The notes under the pieces were generated by a model. It did not search any database. It saw only the letters and a list, made by a program, of their open reading frames with translations, and was not told the origin of the DNA. From positions 62,001 to 126,000 of the forward strand of contig NZ_WIXK01000005.1 of assembly GCF_009617595.1 (NCBI RefSeq): a stretch of 64,000 nt of DNA, read 5' to 3'. The DNA is from Tritonibacter aquimaris. GTDB lineage: Bacteria; Pseudomonadota; Alphaproteobacteria; Rhodobacterales; Rhodobacteraceae. Shown here piece by piece: positions 54,896 through 63,305 of the stretch (position 1 is its first letter; every line of letters begins with the position of its first letter). Position numbers and translations under genes: made by a program.

Positions 54896-55114
54896 GACTC
54901 AACTCTCCATGCGGGTAAAATTCACGGGTATGTAAAGGGCGGTGAAGAGCCGGTCAAGCTATGCTCTTAAGCATTGTGGCGAAAACTCATCCTGAATCGG
55001 ACATGATCGGCAAGAATGATGTTTGAATGTTAGGGCTAAATGGCACTGTCTTGTCAGCTCTGGTCAAACTGGTTAAAGGTCAACGCTCTTGATCTATAGG
55101 CACGGAAGAGAACC

Positions 55115-55588
55115 ATGGATACGCGTAAACAGGTCAATGATGCCCTGAAGCAAGCGATGCGAGACAAAGCAACCGGGCGTTTGGCCACCTTGCGTTTGAT
55201 CAACGCGGCCATCAAAGACCGCGAAATTGCCGCCCGTGTGGACGGTGATGAAGTTGGCATCGATGACAGCGAAATTCTTGCAATTCTGAGCAAAATGACC
55301 AAACAGCGCAATGAAAGCGCCAAGGCTTATGAAGAAGGCGGGCGACTGGACCTGGCCGAGCGCGAGCTGGCAGAGATTGCGGTGATTCAGGAGTTCCTGC
55401 CCAAGCAGCTGGGTGAGACTGAAATGGTCAATGCGATCCGTTCAGCAATCGAAGAAAGTGGCGCTGCATCGATTCGCGATATGGGGAAGGTGATGGGAGT
55501 TCTGAAGGCCAAGTTCACCGGCCAGATGGATTTCGCCAAAGTTGGCCCGCTGGTGAAAGATCAGCTGTGTACTGGCGGCGATTGCTAA
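55115..55588 (+). CDS. GatB/YqeY domain protein
   Basis: A 157-residue YqeY-like protein: RKQVNDALKQAMRDKATGRLATLRLI, a variable middle with ILAILSKMTKQRNESAKAY, and a C-terminal tRNA-binding-type GatB/Yqey tail (ASIRDMGKVMGVLKAKF). The family is similar to the tail of GatB amidotransferase subunits; it is often near carA, as here, which is divergent. Function in translation is suspected but unproven. Confidence 0.92.
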   Translation: MDTRKQVNDALKQAMRDKATGRLATLRLINAAIKDREIAARVDGDEVGIDDSEILAILSKMTKQRNESAKAYEEGGRLDLAERELAEIAVIQEFLPKQLGETEMVNAIRSAIEESGAASIRDMGKVMGVLKAKFTGQMDFAKVGPLVKDQLCTGGDC

Positions 55589-55612
55589 ATCTCCCAAGTA
55601 CCACAAGTGCAG

Positions 55613-55645
55613 AACCCGCCCGTTTCAGACGCGGCGGGTTTTTTT
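55613..55645 (+). terminator. terminator after yqeY
   Basis: AACCCGCC (55613-55620) pairs with GGCGGGTT (55633-55640), followed by T7. Confidence 0.9.
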
Positions 55646-56141
55646 ATGGCTGCTGCTGCGTGTTTTGAAACAAAGAGTGCAGCTCTTCAAACAGCGATTC
55701 GCGTTCTTCTTCTGACAGGAACGCACCGATTTCGACCTCACGCCCGGCGCCTTGTAGCGTCACATAATTGGGAACGGGTCCAGTTTTGTCGTGCATCTTG
55801 ACCTGGACCCAATGTCGATTGCAGTTCCAGCTTTGGATTTTGTTCGCGGGGCCATAACGCGTGAGCTGCGCATCCGTGTCGCCAAGTGTCAGCACTTCGA
55901 GGATCTGAGCATGTTTGCGATTGAGATCGAGCGCCCATTTCAGCCCAAATAGCGCCAGAAGTAAAAACGGCAGCAGGCCCCAGATCAGCAGGGATCCCAA
56001 TGCAATCGAGAGCGGCAAGATCAGCAGCCCCGCGGCAGTAGCGATTACGGCAACATAACCTTCTGGCGTCAAAGACTGGTGAGGCCACAGGTGGAGCTCT
56101 GCCTCAGGCGCGGTTGTGGGTTTTGTCCATTCAAATGGCAT
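55644..56141 (-). CDS. DUF2244 family membrane protein
   Basis: A 165-residue protein with two hydrophobic helices (about residues 35-75) and a C-terminal soluble part (SWNCNRHWVQVKMHDK, EIGAFLSEEERESLFEEL) typical of DUF2244, a family often found beside cytochrome oxidase genes in Alphaproteobacteria. It lies 72 bases downstream of ctaD on the same strand with a hairpin between. Its function is unknown; involvement with the oxidase is inference. Confidence 0.88.
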   Translation of the reverse strand: MPFEWTKPTTAPEAELHLWPHQSLTPEGYVAVIATAAGLLILPLSIALGSLLIWGLLPFLLLALFGLKWALDLNRKHAQILEVLTLGDTDAQLTRYGPANKIQSWNCNRHWVQVKMHDKTGPVPNYVTLQGAGREVEIGAFLSEEERESLFEELHSLFQNTQQQP

Positions 56142-56161
56142 TGGCAGGTCCACTAATAGAG

Positions 56162-56186
56162 CGGGGCTCCGATCAAAGGAGCCCCG
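56162..56186 (-). terminator. hairpin after ctaD
   Basis: CGGGGCTCC (56162-56170) pairs with GGAGCCCCG (56178-56186), 27 bases after the ctaD stop; the U tract is poor, so read-through to the DUF2244 gene is likely. Confidence 0.6.
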
Positions 56187-56213
56187 TTCCGTGTTGCATG
56201 TTAGAGCATTGCT

Positions 56214-57872
56214 CTAGTGGGAATGTGAACGATCCCACTCTTCCTGCTTGGGCAGGATTTCAAACGTATGCTCCGGTGGTGGAGAGGGCAGTGTCCACTC
56301 CAGTGTGTCTGCATATTCGTTCCAGTAGTTGTTCTCGGTCACTTTGGCGCCGCGCAACAGCGAGTAGATCACCACGCCGAAGAACAGGAGGAACGATGCA
56401 AAGGACAGGAATGCACCCCAGGATGAAACCTCATTCCAGAAAGCAAAGCCTTCGGGATAGTCGATATAACGACGTGGCATGCCCTGACGCCCCAGGAAGT
56501 GCTGGGGGAAGAAAGTCAGGTTTGCACCAACGAAGAACATCCAGAAATGGATCTTTGCGCCCAGTTCATTGTAGTGGCGGCCAGTGACCTTACCGAAGTA
56601 GAAGTAAATCCCGGCAAAGATTGCAAAAACCGCACCCAGTGACATCACGTAGTGGAAGTGTGCCACAACATAGTAGGTGTCGTGATAGGCGCGATCGACC
56701 GATGCCTGTGACAGTACCACGCCAGTTACACCACCCACGGTGAACAGGAACAGGAAGCCAAAAGCAAACAGCATCGGTGCTCTGAGATCGATGGAGCCGC
56801 CCCACATGGTTGCGATCCACGAGAACACCTTTACGCCGGTTGGTACCGCAATCACCATTGTGGCCAGCATGAAGTAGGCCTGCTGATTGAGCGACATGCC
56901 CACAGTGTACATATGGTGCGCCCAGACCACAAAGCCAAGAACACCAATGGCGATGATCGCCCAGACCATGGGCAGATAGCCAAACACCGGTTTGCGGGAA
57001 AAGGTGGCGATCACATGGGAAATGATGCCAAAGCCGGGCAGGATCACGATGTACACTTCCGGGTGGCCAAAGAACCACAGGATGTGCTGATAGAGGATCG
57101 GATCACCGCCCCCTGCAGGGTCAAAGAAGGTGAAGCCAAAGTTACGATCCATCAACAGCATGGTGATCGCGCCGGCCAGAACTGGCAGCGACAGCAGGAT
57201 CAGCCACGAGGTGACAAAGATCGACCAGGCAAACAGCGGCACTTTGAACAGGGTCATGCCTGGTGCACGCATGTTCAGGAAGGTGGTGATCATATTGATC
57301 GCACCCAGAATAGATGACGCACCCGATACGTGGACGGCAAAAATCGCCAGATCCATCGAGTAGCCGCCCTCGTTCACGGAAAGTGGTGGGTACAGAACCC
57401 AGCCCACGCCCGAGCCGAGCTGATCGTTGCCGCCTGGGCTGAATACAGAACAGACCGCCAGCGCGGTGCCTGCCACATACATCCAGAAGCTCAGGTTGTT
57501 CATCCGCGGGAACGCCATATCTGGCGCGCCAATTTGCAGCGGCATGAAATAGTTGCCAAATCCGCCAAACAGGGCTGGAATAACCACAAAGAACATCATC
57601 AGAATGCCATGACCGGTGATCAAAACATTCCAAAGGTGTCCATTGGGCGTGCAAGGATCGGCCGCGAAGCCTTCCGTACACATATATTGTACCCCGGGAT
57701 CCATCAGCTCCAGTCGCATGTAGACTGTGAAGATAACCGAGATAAGACCAGCGAGTGCCGAAACGATTAGGTAGAGAATGCCGATATCTTTATGGTTCGT
57801 GCTCATGAACCAGCGCGTGAAAAAGCTGCGCTCGTCCTCATGCCCATGACCATGTATGGCTGCATCTGCCAT
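56214..57872 (-). CDS. ctaD: Cytochrome c oxidase (aa3) subunit I
   Basis: A 552-residue catalytic subunit with twelve helices. Heme a and a3/CuB ligands are in place: [20 protein letters not shown], the cross-linked His-Tyr pair in [17 protein letters not shown], the histidine pair of [10 protein letters not shown], and [14 protein letters not shown]. It is 43 kb from the other oxidase genes. AGGAGG precedes the start, and an FNR-type palindrome lies 103 bases upstream. Confidence 0.98.
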   Translation of the reverse strand: MADAAIHGHGHEDERSFFTRWFMSTNHKDIGILYLIVSALAGLISVIFTVYMRLELMDPGVQYMCTEGFAADPCTPNGHLWNVLITGHGILMMFFVVIPALFGGFGNYFMPLQIGAPDMAFPRMNNLSFWMYVAGTALAVCSVFSPGGNDQLGSGVGWVLYPPLSVNEGGYSMDLAIFAVHVSGASSILGAINMITTFLNMRAPGMTLFKVPLFAWSIFVTSWLILLSLPVLAGAITMLLMDRNFGFTFFDPAGGGDPILYQHILWFFGHPEVYIVILPGFGIISHVIATFSRKPVFGYLPMVWAIIAIGVLGFVVWAHHMYTVGMSLNQQAYFMLATMVIAVPTGVKVFSWIATMWGGSIDLRAPMLFAFGFLFLFTVGGVTGVVLSQASVDRAYHDTYYVVAHFHYVMSLGAVFAIFAGIYFYFGKVTGRHYNELGAKIHFWMFFVGANLTFFPQHFLGRQGMPRRYIDYPEGFAFWNEVSSWGAFLSFASFLLFFGVVIYSLLRGAKVTENNYWNEYADTLEWTLPSPPPEHTFEILPKQEEWDRSHSH

Positions 57873-57974
57873 TTAGGTGCCTCCTGTTACATATATTCGG
57901 GCGCACGACCTCCCAGTGGCCCGAACTCTCACAGAAGTTTTAGTGTGCGTATCGCAGCGCATCAATGGGCGAGT

Positions 57975-57988
57975 TTGATCTAGATCAA
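57975..57988. promoter_or_regulatory. FNR/FnrL-type binding site upstream of ctaD
   Basis: TTGATCTAGATCAA, a perfect FNR consensus, identical to the site at 10981. It is between the divergent ctaD and HIT genes: 103 bases upstream of the ctaD start and 123 bases upstream of the HIT start. Confidence 0.8.
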
Positions 57989-58110
57989 GAATAAACGTCG
58001 CATCCCATAGATTGTGCAGGGGCAAGAACGACAGGAGAAGGTGCTTGACCTTGGGGAATGGGGCACGGAATACATCTACACAACGCAGGTTTTTGCAGGA
58101 GGGTTTCGCA

Positions 58111-58533
58111 ATGGCGACCTATGATACAGACAATATTTTTGCCAAGCTTTTGCGCGGGGAGATCCCATCTGAAAAGCTTTATGAAGACGATGAAACGCTG
58201 GCCTTCATGGATATTATGCCGCGTTCTGATGGGCATCTTCTGGTGATCCCCAAAACCGCTTGCCGCAACACGTTGGACGCCAGCGAAGAACAGCTTTGTG
58301 CGGTGATCAAGACCGTGCAAAAGCTTGCTATTGCAGCAAAAAAAGCGTTTTCTGCAGAAGGTGTGACCATTCAGCAATTCAATGAAGCGGCTGGCGGGCA
58401 GGAGGTGTTTCACCTGCATTTCCATATCTTGCCGCGACATGAAAACGTGCCATTGCGCCCGGCGGGTACGATGGGTGACATGGATGTCATCAAATCAAAC
58501 GCTGCGAAAATTCGCGCAGCTCTGGCGGGCTGA
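58111..58533 (+). CDS. HIT family protein
   Basis: A 140-residue histidine-triad hydrolase: FAKLLRGEIPSEKLYEDDETLAFMDIMPRSDGHLLVIPK and the catalytic triad in EVFHLHFHILPR. Members hydrolyse nucleoside phosphoramidates and related bonds. AGGAGG lies eight bases upstream of ATG 58111, which removes a 33-residue non-conserved extension. Confidence 0.94.
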   Translation: MATYDTDNIFAKLLRGEIPSEKLYEDDETLAFMDIMPRSDGHLLVIPKTACRNTLDASEEQLCAVIKTVQKLAIAAKKAFSAEGVTIQQFNEAAGGQEVFHLHFHILPRHENVPLRPAGTMGDMDVIKSNAAKIRAALAG

Positions 58534-58542
58534 TATTTTAAT

Positions 58543-58563
58543 GGGGAAGCGCATCGCTTCCCC
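58543..58563. terminator. bidirectional terminator between HIT gene and lipB
   Basis: GGGGAAGCG (58543-58551) pairs with CGCTTCCCC (58555-58563), a 9-bp stem with a three-base loop, between convergent genes; T-rich on both sides. Confidence 0.8.
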
Positions 58564-58568
58564 GTTTG

Positions 58569-59234
58569 TCAGCCTGCTGAGTGTGGGTCAGAAAAGGTCT
58601 TTTGAAAGCTCTGTTGTAACGCCACGTCCACATCCTCCAGAGTGACCGGAAGACCCAGATCCACAAGGCTGGTGACACCAAAGTCTGAGATGCCACAGGG
58701 GACGATTCCCGTGAAATGGCTCAGCTCCGGCTCCACATTGATCGAAATACCGTGAAAGCTGACCCATTTTCGCAGACGGATTCCAATTGCGGCGATCTTA
58801 TCTTCGGCGATTTGACCATTTGCGGTCTTGGGGCGGTCGGGGCGTGAGACCCAGACGCCGACTCGGCCTTCGCGAATCTCACCTGAGATATTGAAGCTTG
58901 CAAGCGCATCAATCACCCAGGTTTCAAGCTGTGTCACAAAGCGGCGGATATCTTTGCCGCGACGGTTCAGATCCAGCATGACATAAACAACGCGCTGGCC
59001 GGGGCCATGGTAGGTATATTGCCCGCCGCGTTTGCTTTCATAGACCGGGAAGCGCTCCGGCTCTGTCAGGTCTTCGCGCTTTGCTGAAGTGCCGGCTGTG
59101 TAAAGCGGCGGGTGCTCCAGCAGCCAGATACATTCTTCAGCTTCGCCCGCAGCAATCTTGGCGACGCGGTCTTCCATAAATGTGATCGCCTCTTCGTATG
59201 GGACAAGTTGCTCCGATGTGATCCATTCCACCAT
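58569..59234 (-). CDS. lipB: Octanoyltransferase
   Basis: A 221-residue LipB that moves octanoyl from ACP to lipoyl domains. Motifs: [49 protein letters not shown], and the acyl-carrying Cys180 in TGIVPCGI. The catalytic Lys that partners it is within the [12 protein letters not shown] segment. GGAGAC precedes the start. Confidence 0.96.
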   Translation of the reverse strand: MVEWITSEQLVPYEEAITFMEDRVAKIAAGEAEECIWLLEHPPLYTAGTSAKREDLTEPERFPVYESKRGGQYTYHGPGQRVVYVMLDLNRRGKDIRRFVTQLETWVIDALASFNISGEIREGRVGVWVSRPDRPKTANGQIAEDKIAAIGIRLRKWVSFHGISINVEPELSHFTGIVPCGISDFGVTSLVDLGLPVTLEDVDVALQQSFQKTFSDPHSAG

Positions 59235-59359
59235 TGTTTGTCTCCAGACTTCTCAATTCATCGCAAAATAGAAGCGCCTATCTGTAAAGATGACTCGCCA
59301 GTTCGTCCGCCGCTGCGCTAACGTGATTCTATTACGAGTAATCCATAGAGGTGAGGACG

Positions 59360-60979
59360 ATGTCTTCCAAGGCGCTTCGGGCCGCATTGGCCACTTCCGT
59401 ATTTATGACAACCGCTGCAAGCCAGGCTGGCGCAAGCGATCTGGGGGCTGCGCTGGTTGGCGGCATTATTGGTGGCATCATCACCAATGAGGCACAGAAA
59501 AACCAGCGAAAACCGGCACGCACTTCCACCCGCAGCAGCACCAAACATAGTGCGACGCGCGCGGCAAACCGCGAAACCCAAACCGCACTGAATTATTTTG
59601 CATTCCCTGCCGGGACGCCAGATGGGGTGATGGGACGCCGCTCCCGCTCAGCGATTTCGCAATATCAGGTCTTTATGGGCTTTCCTGCGACCGGCCAGTT
59701 GACCCCTTATGAGCGTGATTTTCTGGTCACGTCTTTCAGTCGGGCACAGATTGGCGGGCCGCAGGTGATCAAAGCCGCGCAAGGCCCGAGCGGTGTGCGC
59801 AGCCTGTTGCACAGCTGGCGCGACGAAAGCTTTGGCAGCGCGCCAAGCGCCGGCTATGCGGGATTGCCCATCGAGGTCAGCGAAGCGGTGGACGAAATTG
59901 CCGAAAGCGCGGAACCAACAGCGGAGCAACTGTTGCAGCGTTCGGGCTTCATTCAGCTGGCTGATATGAATGGCGACGGTAAGAACGATTATATGATCGA
60001 CACTTCTGTGTCGGGATCGTCATTCTGGTGTGGTGCGAGCCACTGCACCGTCATGGTGTTTGCCTCAACGCCGGATGGCTATCAACGCAATGATTTCTTG
60101 GGCCGTGGGGTAACACCAGCAAGCTTCACATGCCATCGCGGCTCTTGCCAGATGAACGAAGGTGGCAATCCGGTGGTGACCGCCGAAGCTGCGCCTGCAC
60201 CCGCGGCACCGGGTACGGTCTTGGCCGCAGGAGAGGCGCCAAGCGCAGGTTTGGGGGGCATTACCCTGTTTGACACCCCACAAGCCACCGCGCCACAAGC
60301 CTCTCTCACCAGTCATTGTAGCAAGGTTAGCCTGCTCACAAGCTCTGGTGGGGGCTATATGACGGTGTCAAACATGACAGATCCAGAGCTGGCCCTGGGG
60401 GAGCAATTTTGCCTTGCCCGGTCTTATGCGATCAATTCCGGCGAAGGGGTGCTCGCGTCATTACAAGGGGTGAGCCAAGCACAGGTCGACAGTCAATGCG
60501 ATCAGTTTGGCCCCGCGGTCCAACCTTATCTTGCGCAGCTCACCAGCACGAATGCCGTCACTGTGATGGCCAATGTTCAGAAGTTCATCCTGCAGAGCAA
60601 TATGTCCATCGAGCAGCTCCGTGGTACTGCGCAGATTTGTCTGCTGTCTGGCTATCGTCGTGACAATATGGATGTGGCGCTGGGTGCGGCTTTGATCATG
60701 ACTGGTGTTGGTGAACGGCCTTATGCAGAGCTGATTGCGCATCATACGGCTCTTGGGTTTGGAGTTGCTCCATCAGTTAATCGTGCGCAAGACTGGTATG
60801 CGGTGGCGGTTGCTGCCCTGGAGGGTGGCAGTGATCCGGTTTTTGCCCCGGGTCAGCCAGAGCGCGTTGCCTTGATCAAACTGGCGTCAGAACGTCTGGG
60901 AGGGGCTCCGCAACTTGTCAAACCGGTTCCGACTTCTGGTCAGGCACCAGCTTTGCCAAGCTTTAATCTGGGTGACTGA
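59360..60979 (+). CDS. Exported protein with glycine zipper and peptidoglycan-binding-like domain
   Basis: A 539-residue exported protein. Order: signal peptide (about 1-26), a glycine-zipper stretch (LGAALVGGIIGGIITNEAQ, about 28-46), a basic Ser/Thr/Arg linker, a peptidoglycan-binding-like domain (about 70-125, TPDGVMGRRSRSAISQYQ), an EF-hand-like DMNGDGKND (residues 203-211) in a Cys-containing domain, and a helical C-terminal third with several Cys. GAGGTG lies six bases upstream of ATG 59360. I recognise the modules but not the family; a role at the wall or outer membrane is likely. Confidence 0.82.
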   Translation: MSSKALRAALATSVFMTTAASQAGASDLGAALVGGIIGGIITNEAQKNQRKPARTSTRSSTKHSATRAANRETQTALNYFAFPAGTPDGVMGRRSRSAISQYQVFMGFPATGQLTPYERDFLVTSFSRAQIGGPQVIKAAQGPSGVRSLLHSWRDESFGSAPSAGYAGLPIEVSEAVDEIAESAEPTAEQLLQRSGFIQLADMNGDGKNDYMIDTSVSGSSFWCGASHCTVMVFASTPDGYQRNDFLGRGVTPASFTCHRGSCQMNEGGNPVVTAEAAPAPAAPGTVLAAGEAPSAGLGGITLFDTPQATAPQASLTSHCSKVSLLTSSGGGYMTVSNMTDPELALGEQFCLARSYAINSGEGVLASLQGVSQAQVDSQCDQFGPAVQPYLAQLTSTNAVTVMANVQKFILQSNMSIEQLRGTAQICLLSGYRRDNMDVALGAALIMTGVGERPYAELIAHHTALGFGVAPSVNRAQDWYAVAVAALEGGSDPVFAPGQPERVALIKLASERLGGAPQLVKPVPTSGQAPALPSFNLGD

Positions 60980-61003
60980 TCAGGGCGCTCAATAAACAGG
61001 TTA

Positions 61004-61036
61004 GCGGCTGCGACGTTCCCAAAACGAAGCAGCCGC
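61004..61036 (+). other. hairpin after the exported-protein gene
   Basis: GCGGCTGC (61004-61011) pairs perfectly with GCAGCCGC (61029-61036), loop of 17 bases, 24 bases after the stop; no T tract. Confidence 0.4.
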
Positions 61037-61120
61037 ACCATCAGATTGAAAAAACGCAGGCTTCTGGCATTTTGTCTCTTTTCAAGGGCGAATTGCTGGT
61101 CTATACGCCCCTTCACCAAG

Positions 61121-62737
61121 TCAATGACAGTGCGGTCGTGGCGGAATTGGTAGACGCGCAGCGTTGAGGTCGCTGTGGGGTAACTCCCGTGGAAGTTCGA
61201 GTCTTCTCGACCGCACCATTTCACATTTTGATGTGATTTTCTCAAAAAAATCAAATATTACAGACGTTTGTGGAGTTCGAAAACCGTTTTCGCGGTCATA
61301 CGCCAATGGTGCCTCAAAGGTCATTCTGAGCACGTTTTTGCGCAGGGTTAGATTGCCTTTCTCCCATATACTCCAAGGGTTTGAGAGGAACGTCTTCAAA
61401 AGTTCGAAAATTTCACGCTTGGTATATCTTGGTTTACTGTTTTGAGTAAGTTTATCAGCCAGCAGCAGCTTCTCATCTTCCAGCTTGGCAACCTTGTCTT
61501 CATAGGCTGACACCACTTTTGCGTTGGTCGCATCGACCAGTTTTTCCAGCAGTGAGTCTTGCTGTTTGTCGAGTAGTGCAATGTCCCGTTTGATCTGGGC
61601 CTTTCCGCTATCACTATGAGCCGTGCGTTGATCCCAGGCATCCGAAAGCATGGCGGTCACGATGGAGAGCAGATTCTTCGAGGGCGTCAGGCTTTTCAGC
61701 AGGGTTTCAAAGCCTGCGTCCACTTTCTCAGCGCGGATGTTTTTCCGGTACTGCGAACAATCACGCGTTTGGCACCAGTAGTAGGGGTAACGTTTGCCTG
61801 TTCCGCTGCGCGACCAGCAGGAAGTCATCGGTTGATTACAGCAAGCACAGTTCAATGCCCCACGTAGCGGAAAGTCCACATGGATGTTCTGCTTGGCAGG
61901 GGCAAGAGCGCGCGCATTCTTACGGTCTTGGATTGTCTGATAGGTACTCAGAGAGATAATCGGCTGATGGTGGCCCTTGCGGCGTTCAATGCCCCAAGGT
62001 TCATGCTCGATATATCCAGCATAAACAACACGCTTGAGAATATCGCTGACCTTCTGCTGGCGGATATGACCGCCCGGCAAGTCTTTGGGAAACGCAGGCT
62101 GGCTTTCGAAGAAACGCTTTACCTCGACCTGAGAAGCAAAGCGCCCTGAAGCATAGCCTTCCAAACCCTCTTGGATGATAGATGCAACAGGTTCATCGCG
62201 AACCAATAGCTTGCCGTGCCCCTTTGTCTTTTCAAAGCGGTAGCCAATTGGCGCGGTAAAAACGGCATAGCCGTTCATCATGCGCCCACGCATACGGTTC
62301 TGGGTTTGCTCAGCGTTCTTCTCGCGTTGGTGCTGGGCCACCGATGCCAGCATGTGTTCGACTAGGCGCGAGTCGCTGTCTTCGCCAAACTCAATAGAAG
62401 GGCTTTCAAGAATGCCGCCAGCGTCTGACAGAGTTTCGCGCAGCTTGATATGGGCCTGCACATTTCGGGCAAAGCGGCTGATGTCATCAATGATCACCAC
62501 CACCGAGTTTTTGGGATGGAGACGTAAAAACGCCAGCATTCGGTCCATCGCAGGACGGCGCTCAAATTTCCCTGACATATCGTCGGAGAAAACTTCAACC
62601 ACATCATAGTCCTTGTAGGTGGCGTATTCGCGGCAGCGGTTCTCTTGAGAGGCGAGGCCGTCACCTTCGCGTACCTGTTTCGCGCCTGACACGCGGGTGT
62701 AAATTACAGCTTTCTTCGGTTTGCTTGCTCTTGCCAT
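61121..62737 (-). CDS. Large serine recombinase (integrase-like), C-terminus reading through tRNA-Leu
   Basis: A 538-residue large serine recombinase. N-terminal resolvase domain (about 8-155): nucleophile Ser17 in YTRVSGAKQ, GLASQENRCREYA, and VVVIIDDISRFARN. Recombinase domain (about 170-280: APIGYRFEKTKGHGKL, KVSDILKRVVYAGY). Zinc ribbon with CACC and a C-x4-C pair (about 310-345), then a coiled coil (about 385-440). Residues 507-536 are translated antisense to the whole tRNA-Leu gene, which no family member would share; the native protein likely ends near 506, and the frame has lost its own stop. GGAGG precedes the start. Confidence 0.9.
   Translation of the reverse strand: MARASKPKKAVIYTRVSGAKQVREGDGLASQENRCREYATYKDYDVVEVFSDDMSGKFERRPAMDRMLAFLRLHPKNSVVVIIDDISRFARNVQAHIKLRETLSDAGGILESPSIEFGEDSDSRLVEHMLASVAQHQREKNAEQTQNRMRGRMMNGYAVFTAPIGYRFEKTKGHGKLLVRDEPVASIIQEGLEGYASGRFASQVEVKRFFESQPAFPKDLPGGHIRQQKVSDILKRVVYAGYIEHEPWGIERRKGHHQPIISLSTYQTIQDRKNARALAPAKQNIHVDFPLRGALNCACCNQPMTSCWSRSGTGKRYPYYWCQTRDCSQYRKNIRAEKVDAGFETLLKSLTPSKNLLSIVTAMLSDAWDQRTAHSDSGKAQIKRDIALLDKQQDSLLEKLVDATNAKVVSAYEDKVAKLEDEKLLLADKLTQNSKPRYTKREIFELLKTFLSNPWSIWEKGNLTLRKNVLRMTFEAPLAYDRENGFRTPQTSVIFDFFEKITSKCEMVRSRRLELPRELPHSDLNAARLPIPPRPHCH
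61132..61218 (+). tRNA. tRNA-Leu (GAG)
   Basis: An 87-base tRNA with encoded CCA. Acceptor GCGGTCG (61132-61138) pairs with CGACCGC (61208-61214), discriminator A, CCA at 61216-61218. Anticodon stem CAGCG/CGCTG encloses TTGAGGT, giving anticodon GAG. The long variable arm marks a class II tRNA, and the T loop is TTCGAGT. Its 3' end is the junction with the integrated element. Confidence 0.95.
61221..61240 (+). terminator. short hairpin after tRNA-Leu
   Basis: TCACAT (61221-61226) pairs with ATGTGA (61231-61236), loop TTTG, then T4. It would terminate the tRNA transcript, yet it is within the integrated element's sequence, so the element seems to provide it. Confidence 0.65.
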
Positions 62738-63021
62738 TATTCCTCCTCTCTTGTTGTTTTCTGGTTGATCAAGGATACCACATCCAAAGGTTCTTCTTGG
62801 CCAAGGTCGCCGGCTTCTCCACAGATTTGCTGCACGGGATTGAGATCAAAACCTAGGTCAACAAAGGTGACGACGATCCCCCATAGGGTTTCGATCAGCT
62901 CCTTTTGCTGTTCGAGCGGCATGTCGCATTCTTCCAGCATCGCCGCATAGGCTTCCCAGTCGATGCTCAAACTGGGGCGGGGTGATGCCAAGGCATCAGT
63001 TTTGTTTGGCGGACAGGTCAT
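62737..63021 (-). CDS. Small acidic protein upstream of the recombinase
   Basis: A 94-residue acidic protein with a central helical stretch (WEAYAAMLEECDMPLEQQKELIETLWGIV) and an acidic end. I do not recognise the family with certainty. Its stop overlaps the recombinase start by one base (TAATG), so the two are coupled; it may be a recombinase accessory or directionality factor (inference). The start at 63021 is preferred because AAAGGAG is six bases upstream; the longer frame starts inside that site. Confidence 0.75.
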   Translation of the reverse strand: MTCPPNKTDALASPRPSLSIDWEAYAAMLEECDMPLEQQKELIETLWGIVVTFVDLGFDLNPVQQICGEAGDLGQEEPLDVVSLINQKTTREEE

Positions 63022-63091
63022 GCACGCTCCTTTCTTCAAATCAATTTTTGGGAAATATCAGTCCCTCGTTGTCACGCTTTCGGACACACGA

Positions 63092-63105
63092 ACGAGAACA
63101 TATGT
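63092..63105. repeat. ACATATGT-centred repeat, copy 1
   Basis: ACGAGAACATATGT; 13 of 14 bases match copy 2 at 63256, 164 bases away in the same orientation. The core ACATATGT is a perfect palindrome. Both are in the gap between the small gene and the divergent truncated gene. Confidence 0.6.
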
Positions 63106-63255
63106 GGAACATTTAATCATATTTCCCTGCCATCGCGCAAGAAATATTTCTCAATGATCCTATGCGCTTAACCTGTCACTAGCATGGCAAGCCAATGGCC
63201 ATCTTGGGTAATGGGCGGGTAAATTCGGGTATTCTGCGGGGTTTCGCAAATTGCT

Positions 63256-63269
63256 ACGAGCACATATGT
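63256..63269. repeat. ACATATGT-centred repeat, copy 2
   Basis: ACGAGCACATATGT, 37 bases upstream of the start at 63306. Same orientation as copy 1, one mismatch. Confidence 0.6.
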
Positions 63270-63305
63270 ATGCGACGGTTTAGGCACACGGGGAGAGATC
63301 GCGTA

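Noticed and set aside
60940-61254. A 104-residue minus-strand reading frame covering tRNA-Leu and the 3' end of the exported-protein gene
   Set aside because: It is a translation of antisense tRNA plus intergenic sequence; no ribosome site and no protein-like pattern outside the tRNA part.
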